Of a DNA stretch of 14,001 bases, positions 6,236 to 12,811 are shown piece by piece. The notes below the pieces were generated by a model. That model was not told where the DNA came from, searched no databases, and was given only the letters and a program-made list of their open reading frames with translations. This DNA is from Immundisolibacteraceae bacterium. Lineage in GTDB: Bacteria; Pseudomonadota; Gammaproteobacteria; Immundisolibacterales; Immundisolibacteraceae. Position numbers and translations under genes: made by a program. The stretch is taken from assembly GCA_016763355.1 (NCBI GenBank), contig JAESTY010000196.1, positions 1 through 14,001 of the forward strand. The letters run 5' to 3'. Each line of letters opens with the position of its first letter. The stretch's first letter is position 1.

Positions 6236-6814
6236 ATGGACAAGTATTTAGCCTCGACCGAGTTTATCGATTGGCAAACTGGCACGGTTTCCAGTCAGGC
6301 AGCTGCATTAGCCGATGGATTGGCCAGTACTGAGCAGGTCGCTCGACATTGCTTTGAGTTTGTCCGCGACCAGATAAAACAGAGTTCGGATTACCGGCTT
6401 AATCCGGTTACCTGTAAAGCTTCTGATGTACTCGAACACCGCACCGGATTTTGCTATGCCAAAAGTTATCTATTGGCTGCGCTAGGTAGGGCTAACGGCA
6501 TTCCCGCAGGACTCTGTTATCAACGTCTAACGATTTCTGATCGTCCGCCATTTAGTTTGTATGGATTAAATGCAGTGAATTTATCCTGGCATGGTTAGTA
6601 TCGGGTAAATGCTAGGGGTAACAATCAGCAGGTAACGACTGATTTTTCTCCTGCGCAGGAGCAACTGGCATTCCCGCTGATGACCCCCGGTGAGATCGAT
6701 CTGCCGGAGATTTGGGCAGAACCACTACCAACAGTGATTGAGGTGTTAACGAGTCATAAAACCTATCAGGCCGTACTTGAAAACCTGCCCGATATAGCCA
6801 TGATCGAACAATGA
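6236..6814 (+). pseudogene. Transglutaminase-like cysteine peptidase, inactivated
   Basis: The frame from ATG 6236 runs 120 codons to TAG 6596-6598 and then continues in phase for 71 more codons to TGA 6812-6814, followed by two TAA. Together the parts give a complete bacterial transglutaminase-like domain of about 192 residues. The cysteine motif TGFCYAKS (Cys73) is intact. The family's H-G-L-N-A-V reads Y-G-L-N-A-V (Tyr109, TAT at 6560-6562), and G-W-Y-R-(V/I)-D-A-R-G reads G-stop-YRVNARG, so the tryptophan is TAG and the catalytic Asp is Asn125 (AAT at 6608-6610). All three changes fit single C-to-T or G-to-A transitions. No Shine-Dalgarno site precedes the ATG because a terminator occupies that space. 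The beyond-stop half still has the end motifs LAFPL and ENLPD, so decay seems recent. Confidence 0.85.
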
Positions 6815-6822
6815 TAATAACT

Positions 6823-6840
6823 ACCTGATTTAATTCAGGT
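6823..6840. repeat. Small inverted repeat ACCTGA/TCAGGT
   Basis: Six-base arms with a TTTAAT loop directly after the tandem stops of the transglutaminase pseudogene. There is no T-run, so a terminator role is doubtful. Its right part belongs to a short direct repeat seen again at 6881-6899. Confidence 0.3.
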
Positions 6841-6899
6841 TAAAGAAAAAGCTGCGTTTTCCGACGCATAAAATAGACCCAATTCAGGATAAAGAGGAA
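6832..6899. repeat. Imperfect 19-bp direct repeat in the thioesterase leader
   Basis: AATTCAGGTTAAAGAAAAA (6832-6850) recurs as AATTCAGGATAAAGAGGAA (6881-6899), 16 of 19 bases alike and 49 bases apart. The second copy supplies the GAGGA ribosome-binding site of the thioesterase. Between them TGCGT/ACGCA (6853-6868) can form a small hairpin. A local duplication is the simplest explanation. Confidence 0.35.
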
Positions 6900-6905
6900 C
6901 CAGGT

Positions 6906-7712
6906 ATGAACCCGATTGCACAGGACTCGCAATTTGAAAAAATCGGTGCTGACCGATGGCAGCTGGAATTTGCGGATCGTTGGAGTGTTCGCGATGTGCC
7001 TAATGGCGGCTATCAGTTGGCCGCGGTAGCCAAGGTGCTGGCCGAACAGATGCCGCACCCTGATCCATTGACCATTACCGGCCATTATTTAAGCCCTACG
7101 GTTGCTGGCAAAGCAGAGGTGACTACCGAGCTGTTAAAAAGCGGCAAAAGCATGTCAACCGGCATTGCCCGGTTGTTCCAGAATGGTAAGCAGACCCTGC
7201 ATGTCACCGCCAGTTATAGCGATCTCTCAAGGGCCACCGGCCCCACTTCCATAGAGATCGAAATGCCGGAGTTTCCGCCGGTTGAAACCTGTATCCCATT
7301 GGCTGAAGTGATTAAGGTAGATACGCCAATACACCAAACCCTGGATACTCGGTTAGATCCTGCCTGCACCAACTGGGGCAAGGGTGACTCTGCCGAGTTT
7401 CGTGTCTGGATGCGCTTTCAGGATGAATCGCCGGCAGATCTGTTTTCCATGCTGATGTTTGCCGACGCCCAGCCACCGCCGATCTTTAACCTGCTGGGTT
7501 ATGTGGGTTGGGTGCCGACCGTCGAGTTGACGGTTCATCTACATAAGCTGCCAGCGCCGGGTTGGCTGCGGGCGCGGTTCAGAAACTTTATCGTCCAGAA
7601 CGGAATTCTGGAAGAAGATGGTGAAATCTGGGATTCCAATGGCGATCTGGTCGCGGTCTGTCATCAGATGGGCCAGGTTCGCGCCATGCCCAAACAGGAC
7701 TTGATCAGTTAA
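6906..7712 (+). CDS. Acyl-CoA thioesterase family protein, TesB-like double hotdog
   Basis: A 268-residue protein with the layout of a double-hotdog thioesterase, which splits acyl-CoA into free acid and CoA in the cytoplasm. The N-terminal hotdog has the NGGY motif (33-36) and HYLSP (60-64). The C-terminal hotdog carries candidates for the TesB catalytic triad: Asp187 in FADAQPPP, Thr209 in VELTVHLH, and Gln254 in VCHQMGQVR. These residues line up with E. coli TesB by motif, from memory. GAGGA (6894-6898) lies 7 bases before ATG 6906. It may be transcribed alone, since a terminator and a dead gene lie upstream. In this neighbourhood it could recover CoA from dead-end or over-accumulated esters; that role is inferred. 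Confidence 0.85.
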   Translation: MNPIAQDSQFEKIGADRWQLEFADRWSVRDVPNGGYQLAAVAKVLAEQMPHPDPLTITGHYLSPTVAGKAEVTTELLKSGKSMSTGIARLFQNGKQTLHVTASYSDLSRATGPTSIEIEMPEFPPVETCIPLAEVIKVDTPIHQTLDTRLDPACTNWGKGDSAEFRVWMRFQDESPADLFSMLMFADAQPPPIFNLLGYVGWVPTVELTVHLHKLPAPGWLRARFRNFIVQNGILEEDGEIWDSNGDLVAVCHQMGQVRAMPKQDLIS

Positions 7713-7731
7713 CAGCTCTTAGTCAACGGGC

Positions 7732-7775
7732 AAAAAAATGGCGGTGGACGATAAAAATCGCCACCGCCATTTTTT
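7732..7775. terminator. Bidirectional terminator between convergent genes
   Basis: TGGCGGTGG (7739-7747) pairs with CCACCGCCA (7761-7769); inside, CGAT and ATCG extend the stem past one bulged A to an AAAA loop. Seven A precede and six T follow the stem, so it can end transcripts from both the thioesterase (plus) and the ABC-F gene (minus). Confidence 0.93.
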
Positions 7776-7799
7776 GGTAACCATGGTTTGACTCTGCGG

Positions 7800-9389
7800 T
7801 TATTCTAGCCCCTCGGCATGCAGGTAATCATCGTAGCTGCCGGCATAATTTTTGATGCCAGTCTCAGAAACTTCAAGAATCCGGGTTGCCAGCGAAGAGA
7901 CAAACAGCCGGTCATGGCTGACAAATAAGATGGTGCCGGTGTATTCATCGAGCGCCATGTTCAGGGATTCAATGGATTCCATATCCAGATGATTAGTGGG
8001 CTCGTCGAGCACCAGGATATTGTTTTTCTGCATCACGATCCGAGCAAAAATCATTCTGGCCTGTTCTCCACCGGAGAGAACGTTGGCTCTTTTGTTCATG
8101 TCATCACCAGAGAACAACATTCTGCCCAGCTGGCTGCGGAGCACCTGTTCGTCATCGCCAGGCTGGCGATGTTCGGCAAGCCAGTCCATCAGGAGGTCGT
8201 TGTTGTCGAATTCGCCGGCATGATCCTGGGCAAAGTAGCCGATACGACCATTTTCAGCCCACTTAACTAACCCGTCTTTAGGTTCAAACTCGTTCATCAA
8301 GGTGCGTAGCAGGGTGGTCTTGCCAATACCATTGGCACCAATGATTGCTACCTTGTCGCCGGCGTCGATATCCAGGTTCAGATTGGTAAACAGGTCTTCA
8401 TCATAACCGGCGGTTAGCCCTTTAACATGCAAAGCGCGGCGATGCAGTTTGGTCTCGAAATCGAAACGGATATAAGGGTTTTTCCTGCTCGACGGTTTGA
8501 TATCTTCAATTTTGATTTTATCAATCTGTCTGGCGCGTGAAGTTGCCTGTTTCGATTTCGATGCATTGGCTGAGAAGCGTGCCACAAAGGCTTTAAGCTG
8601 ATCGACCTGGACTTTTTTGCGATCGTTCACCGCAATTTGAGTGGCTCGCGCCTGGGTCGAGGCGAGCATGTACTGATCGTAATTACCCGGATAGAGCTTG
8701 AGGGTGCCGTAATCCAGATCGGCCATGTGATCACAGACCGAATTTAAAAAATGGCGGTCATGACTGATGACGATGATGGTGCAGCTACGCTGCTCAAGGA
8801 CTTCTTCGAGCCAACGGATGGTATTAATGTCGAGGTTATTGGTGGGCTCATCGAGCAGCAGAATATCGGGCTCCGAAAATAGCGCCTGGGCCAGTAGTAC
8901 CCGCAGTTTAAAACCGGGTGCAATAGCGCTCATCGGGCCGTAATGCTGTTCCACCGGAATATCAACCCCGGATAACAGTTCACCTGCCCGGGCTTCGGCT
9001 GAATAGCCGTCCAGTTCCGCATATTTTCCTTCGAGTTCACCGGCCAGCATGCCATCTTCTTCACTCATTTCCGGCAGGGCGTAAATCCGGTCTCGTTCGC
9101 GTTTTACGTCCCACAGCTCGGCATGACCCATGATCACCGTATCCAGAGCAGAGAACTCTTCGTAGGCAAACTGGTCCTGCTTGAGTACGCCAACCCGGTC
9201 ACCCGGCGATACTGAAACCGAGCCTTGCGAGGCGGCCAGTTCACCAGAAAGGATTTTCATAAAAGTTGATTTTCCGGAACCATTGGCTCCGATTAATCCA
9301 TAACGGTTGCCGTTGCCGAACTTTACCGAGATATTTTCAAATAACGGCTTGGCGCCGAACTGGATGGTGATATTACTGGTGGAAATCAA
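7800..9389 (-). CDS. ybiT: ABC-F family ATPase, YbiT type
   Basis: A 529-residue soluble protein with two ABC domains and no membrane part. ABC-F proteins bind ribosomes in the E-site and help translation; the exact role of YbiT is less clear. Domain 1 has Walker A GANGSGKS (34-41), Walker B and DEP (175-182) and a degenerate signature (MSAIAPG), as usual in YbiT. The linker with RFSANASKSKQATSRARQ (271-288) is the ribosome-facing P-site arm. Domain 2 has GANGIGKT (351-358), LSGGE (438-442) and ILVLDEP (458-464). I start at TTG 9389 because the protein then begins exactly like YbiT (MISTSNITIQFG), matches its usual length of about 530, and has AGGA (9399-9402) upstream. The frame stays open to 9689, but that stretch is low-quality sequence overlapping zapG in another frame. 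Confidence 0.94.
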   Translation of the reverse strand: MISTSNITIQFGAKPLFENISVKFGNGNRYGLIGANGSGKSTFMKILSGELAASQGSVSVSPGDRVGVLKQDQFAYEEFSALDTVIMGHAELWDVKRERDRIYALPEMSEEDGMLAGELEGKYAELDGYSAEARAGELLSGVDIPVEQHYGPMSAIAPGFKLRVLLAQALFSEPDILLLDEPTNNLDINTIRWLEEVLEQRSCTIIVISHDRHFLNSVCDHMADLDYGTLKLYPGNYDQYMLASTQARATQIAVNDRKKVQVDQLKAFVARFSANASKSKQATSRARQIDKIKIEDIKPSSRKNPYIRFDFETKLHRRALHVKGLTAGYDEDLFTNLNLDIDAGDKVAIIGANGIGKTTLLRTLMNEFEPKDGLVKWAENGRIGYFAQDHAGEFDNNDLLMDWLAEHRQPGDDEQVLRSQLGRMLFSGDDMNKRANVLSGGEQARMIFARIVMQKNNILVLDEPTNHLDMESIESLNMALDEYTGTILFVSHDRLFVSSLATRILEVSETGIKNYAGSYDDYLHAEGLE

Positions 9390-9444
9390 CGTTTTAAATC
9401 CTGTTTGATAAAGGTGTCCAAAATGGACGGCGGTTCTGAATTCG

Positions 9445-9936
9445 TTAAGTGGGCTTCGTGTCAGGCTCTTGTTCATCAATCGAAGCGGCTGTTTCTGCTG
9501 ATGAGTCATTAGCTGACTCTGATACGGCATGATTGCTTTCAACAATACTGATGGTTTCATTGCCTGGCTTGATAGAAGTTTCGGCTGTTTCGTCACTAGA
9601 TTGAGCGGGTTGGTCACTTTCTTCTGCAAGGGCTTTGATTGGGGTTGGCGCAACTTTAAAATCAGCAAGTAATCTTTCTGGGAGCTCAATGTCTAGATTG
9701 TTAGTACCGTCAGCCATGTGTCCCAGCAGCCGTCGATAGTCATCACTGACCCGTTCAAAGAGCTCAGCGCTGGTCGAAAAATGGTCATTGACCTGGCCCC
9801 GATAGCGCTCAAATTCGCTTTTCAACTGCTGATTTTCTTTTGCTAAGGCGTGTTGATTACCGGTTTTACCGAACAGTTTGTGTAACAACAGACCGAAACC
9901 GATCCCCAATACGACACAAGTCAGTAGCAGGAGCAT
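9445..9936 (-). CDS. zapG: ZapG (YhcB) family inner-membrane protein, DUF1043
   Basis: A 163-residue protein with an N-terminal membrane anchor (residues 1-18, LLLLTCVVLGIGFGLLL) followed by a coiled-coil-like region and the family motif SAELFERVSDDYRRLLGHMA, then an acidic, probably disordered tail. ZapG/YhcB links cell division and envelope growth in E. coli. The tail here is longer than in E. coli YhcB (about 130 residues in total). GGTGA lies 4 bases before the ATG at 9936. The gene ends 55 bases upstream of the ybiT-like start in the same orientation, so the two may share a transcript. The identification rests on the SAEL...DYR.L..HMA motif and topology. Confidence 0.85.
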   Translation of the reverse strand: MLLLLTCVVLGIGFGLLLHKLFGKTGNQHALAKENQQLKSEFERYRGQVNDHFSTSAELFERVSDDYRRLLGHMADGTNNLDIELPERLLADFKVAPTPIKALAEESDQPAQSSDETAETSIKPGNETISIVESNHAVSESANDSSAETAASIDEQEPDTKPT

Positions 9937-9999
9937 AAAATCACCAGAGCGAAACGAAGGGGGTTAGGTATCAGCGTAAAGAGTATGGATAACGGTGAA

Positions 10000-10020
10000 A
10001 CCCGAAGAGCGGGTATTTTA
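10000..10020 (+). other. Weak hairpin ACCCG/CGGGT with T-rich tail
   Basis: Five-base stem, AAGAG loop, followed by ATTTTA, inside the divergent gap between zapG and the second acyl-CoA dehydrogenase. As no plus-strand gene ends here, a terminator role has no clear purpose; on the minus strand it would lie in the zapG leader. Confidence 0.2.
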
Positions 10021-10103
10021 GCTGCCTGATCGCCCAAGTGGGAGGGAAAAGGTAACTATTCTTGAGCAGTTTCAGTAATCTTGATTTTAAATTGCGGATA
10101 TCT

Positions 10104-10139
10104 GGTTGGCGCTAGGTCTGATAACTGACCTGGCCAACC
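10104..10139. promoter_or_regulatory. Nested inverted repeat upstream of the second ACAD
   Basis: GGTTGGC (10104-10110) pairs with GCCAACC (10133-10139), and inside it AGGTC (10114-10118) pairs with GACCT (10127-10131) around TGATAACT. This lies 48 bases before ATG 10188. No T-run follows, so it is not a typical terminator. It could be an operator pair or a leader-RNA structure of the ACAD/MFS operon. Confidence 0.45.
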
Positions 10140-10187
10140 TGAATCATAGTTAATTCAAATCTAAACAGCGGGAAGGGGAGAACAAAC

Positions 10188-11354
10188 ATGGATTTTAGTT
10201 TGACAGACGAGCAGCAGGCAATTGTTGATCATGTCGGCCGCATATGTGTTGATTTTGACGACCAATACTGGCTAGATCGCGATGACACCGGTGAGTTTCC
10301 GAATGATTTTGTCGCTGCCATGGCCGAAGGTGGTTGGCTCGGTATTGCCATGCCTGAAGAGTACGGCGGCGCCGGTCTGGGCATTACCGAAGCCGCGCTG
10401 ATGATGCAGGCCGTGGCCGAGTCCGGGGCTTGCCTGAGTGGCTGTTCGGCCATTCATTTGAATATTTTTGGCCCCAACCCCATTGTTAAATTTGGCACGG
10501 ATGAGCAAAAAGCACGCATGTTGCCGCCGTTAATACGGGGCGATCAAAAAGCCTGTTTTGCGGTCACCGAACCGGATGCGGGGTTGAATACCACTCATCT
10601 GAAAACCCGTGCCGAGAACAAAGGCGACCATTACCTGGTGAACGGTTCCAAGGTCTGGACATCCACCGCCCAGCAAGCTGACAAAATGTTGTTGATTGCC
10701 CGCACCACCCCGATCGAGGAATGTGAAAAGGCGACATTGGGCTTATCGCTGTTTTATACCGATCTTGATCGTAAATCGTGTGAAATTCGCGAAATCCATA
10801 AAATGGGCCGTAAGTGTGTCGACTCCAACCAGGTGTTTATCGACAACCTCGAAGTGCCTGCTGAAGATCTGATCGGCGAAGAAGGTAAAGGCTTTTACTA
10901 CCTGTTACATGGTCTTAATCCAGAACGGGTGCTGGTGGCTGCGGAAGCCGTCGGCATTGGCCGCGCAGCGCTACGTAAAGCCAGTGCATATGCCAAAGAA
11001 CGTATTGTGTTTGATCGGCCGATTGGTCAGAACCAGGGGATTCAACATCCGCTGGCGATTAACTGGGCAGAACTGGAAGCCGCCAATTTGCTCGCATTTA
11101 AAGCAGCCACCCTTTATGACCAGGGTGAGGAAGCTGGTGCCCATGCCAATGCGGCCAAATACATAGCTGCCGAGGCAGCCTTTAAAGCCTGTACCCAGGC
11201 AGTAATGACTCATGGCGGATATGGTTACGCCAAGGAATATCATGTGGAACGCTATATGCGCGAAGTGATGATTGCCCGAATCGCGCCGGTGAGTCCCCAG
11301 CTGATCCTCAGTTATATCGCTGAACGGGTATTGGGATTGCCCAAGTCTTACTGA
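10188..11354 (+). CDS. Acyl-CoA dehydrogenase (second of two)
   Basis: A 388-residue FAD-dependent acyl-CoA dehydrogenase and a clear paralogue of the enzyme at 5016, with matching start (DFSLTDEQQ), PEEYGG, VTEPDAGLN (126-134), helix-G LNPER (Glu247), and end (GLPKSY against GMPRSY). As in the first, the C-terminal IYEGT glutamate of MCAD is replaced (Pro367 in RIAPVS), so Glu247 is the probable base. The C-terminal glycine motif reads HGGYGYAKE. AGGGGAG (10174-10180) is a strong ribosome-binding site 7 bases before the ATG. It leads an operon with the MFS transporter, whose start is 16 bases after its stop. That pairing suggests that the transported compound, or its acid, is activated to a CoA ester and oxidised here; substrate unknown. 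Confidence 0.93.
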   Translation: MDFSLTDEQQAIVDHVGRICVDFDDQYWLDRDDTGEFPNDFVAAMAEGGWLGIAMPEEYGGAGLGITEAALMMQAVAESGACLSGCSAIHLNIFGPNPIVKFGTDEQKARMLPPLIRGDQKACFAVTEPDAGLNTTHLKTRAENKGDHYLVNGSKVWTSTAQQADKMLLIARTTPIEECEKATLGLSLFYTDLDRKSCEIREIHKMGRKCVDSNQVFIDNLEVPAEDLIGEEGKGFYYLLHGLNPERVLVAAEAVGIGRAALRKASAYAKERIVFDRPIGQNQGIQHPLAINWAELEAANLLAFKAATLYDQGEEAGAHANAAKYIAAEAAFKACTQAVMTHGGYGYAKEYHVERYMREVMIARIAPVSPQLILSYIAERVLGLPKSY

Positions 11355-11370
11355 TCAGGAGCGTATTAAA

Positions 11371-12579
11371 ATGTCCTCAGATCAGTCTCAGCCCAGGCTA
11401 CTAAACCGCAATCTGGTGGTGCTGTTCTGCGCTCAGTGTTTAGCGCTGAGCGCGGTACCGGCAATGGTGCTGCTGGGTGGGCTAGTGGGGGCCGATCTGT
11501 CGCCTAATCCGGCCTGGACTACCTTACCGGTGGCCGCTTCCATTGTTGGTACCGCAGCTGGCACGATTCCAGCAGCGCTGATCATGGCCCGGTTTGGTCG
11601 CCGAGCTGGTTTCAGTGGTGCTGTGTTTGTCGGTGGTTTATCTGCCGTTGGCGCCGCAATAGCGCTCAATCTGGCAAATTTCTGGTTATTTACCGCGGCG
11701 CTTTTTGTGACCGGGTTTTGCGTGGCGTTTATTCAGCAGTTTCGGTTTGCTGCGGCTGAATCTGTTTCCGTAGATCAGGCGGGTAAAGCCATATCGGTAT
11801 TGATGCTTAGCGGTATTGTTGCTGCCTGGGTCGGACCAGAAGTTGCCCAGCGTGGTGCCCATCTTTGGGATTTACCGACCTATACAGGTTCATTTATCGC
11901 CATTGCAGTACTGATGCTAGTCGGTTCACTGGTGCTGCTGGCGGGATATAAAAATAGTGTAGTTACTCTGCCTGACAAGGCAGCAGGTAACCGATCCATT
12001 AAAGACCTGCTAACGCCAGCGATCCTATTGGCGATTGTTGGTGGCATGACCGCTTATGCGGTAATGAGTTTAATCATGACCGCCACTCCGCTGCAGTTGC
12101 ACCACAGTATGGGCCATTCATTAAAAGAGACCGCTTTTGTCATCCAGAGCCATATTATGGCGATGTATCTGCCCTCACTTTTCAGTGGTCACCTGGTTGC
12201 GCGGTTTGGTGCTCGCGTGGTCATGTCGATGGGCTGGATTGGCTTTGTAATGAGTCTGGCAGTGGCCCTGTCGGGTATTAGTTATGACCATATCTGGGTT
12301 GCCCTGGTAATGTTGGGTATTAGCTGGAACCTGCTGTTTGTTGGTTCTACTACCTTGCTGGCTCAAAATTCCCCAGGTCATTCCCGGTTCCGGATTCAGG
12401 CAGTTAATGAATTTTCGGTATTTACCGCACAGGCTTTCGCAGCGTTGGGATCCGGCTGGGTGGTACGTGAACTGGGCTGGGCAGCAGTGCAGTGGGTGGC
12501 AACCCCATTACTGATCGTGGCAGCAGTATTATTGGTTGTTCACCGGTTACAGGAGCGCAGCAAATCCTTTTCAAATTAG
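11371..12579 (+). CDS. Major facilitator superfamily (MFS) transporter
   Basis: A 402-residue protein with about 12 predicted membrane segments, in two halves joined by a polar loop near residues 193-212. The loop motif between segments 2 and 3 is ARFGRRAGF (73-81), a form of MFS motif A, and the matching half-2 position has ARFGARV (277-283). Other recognisable features are MTATPLQL (236-243) and SWNLLFVGSTTLL (318-330). I cannot name the substrate. It follows the acyl-CoA dehydrogenase by 16 bases, with AGGAG upstream of ATG 11371, so uptake of a carboxylic acid that feeds the CoA enzymes is a fair guess; export is not excluded. It stops with TAG followed one codon later by TAA. Confidence 0.9.
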   Translation: MSSDQSQPRLLNRNLVVLFCAQCLALSAVPAMVLLGGLVGADLSPNPAWTTLPVAASIVGTAAGTIPAALIMARFGRRAGFSGAVFVGGLSAVGAAIALNLANFWLFTAALFVTGFCVAFIQQFRFAAAESVSVDQAGKAISVLMLSGIVAAWVGPEVAQRGAHLWDLPTYTGSFIAIAVLMLVGSLVLLAGYKNSVVTLPDKAAGNRSIKDLLTPAILLAIVGGMTAYAVMSLIMTATPLQLHHSMGHSLKETAFVIQSHIMAMYLPSLFSGHLVARFGARVVMSMGWIGFVMSLAVALSGISYDHIWVALVMLGISWNLLFVGSTTLLAQNSPGHSRFRIQAVNEFSVFTAQAFAALGSGWVVRELGWAAVQWVATPLLIVAAVLLVVHRLQERSKSFSN

Positions 12580-12620
12580 TGCTAAATGCTGGTGCTGAAA
12601 TATTTACAAAAATCCATCGA

Positions 12621-12636
12621 CCGAACGACCGTTCGG
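12621..12636. promoter_or_regulatory. Inverted repeat CCGAACG-AC-CGTTCGG, TetR-type operator candidate
   Basis: Perfect 7-bp arms separated by 2 bases, a size and base pattern common for TetR-family operators. A good -10 box, TATAGT, follows at 12650-12655, so the repeat covers the place where a -35 box would lie. No TetR gene is in the window. A terminator role for the MFS gene is unlikely because no T-run follows. Confidence 0.55.
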
Positions 12637-12649
12637 GAGCCGGTTTCGG

Positions 12650-12655
12650 TATAGT
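12650..12655 (+). promoter_or_regulatory. Candidate -10 box TATAGT for the DHDPS-family gene
   Basis: Five of six bases match the consensus. No good -35 box is present at the right distance; that place is occupied by the inverted repeat at 12621-12636. The leader to ATG 12812 would be about 150 bases. Confidence 0.35.
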
Positions 12656-12811
12656 GAACAGATCAACTGTTGTATCCATCTATGATTCGTTCAGGAAATG
12701 TTTAAAGCGTTGATCTTTAATCCAGTCCAGGCCAATTCAAGGTAGTGTCACGGTTTTTATTTCAACTAGCGCAAGCTGATCAATTTATAAGTTAACGTGA
12801 GGAAGTAGGAC

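Noticed and set aside
9390..9689. N-terminal extension of the ABC-F protein by 100 residues to an ATG at 9689
   Set aside because: The stretch overlaps zapG in another frame, looks like shadow sequence, and the family start and length fit TTG 9389 with AGGA upstream.
12621..12636. Inverted repeat as terminator of the MFS gene
   Set aside because: No T-run follows and the 2-base spacer is too short for an RNA hairpin loop; an operator fits better.
12422..12713. ORFs of 73 and 85 codons around the end of the MFS gene
   Set aside because: They overlap the MFS gene on both strands, have no family pattern, and run through the operator candidate.
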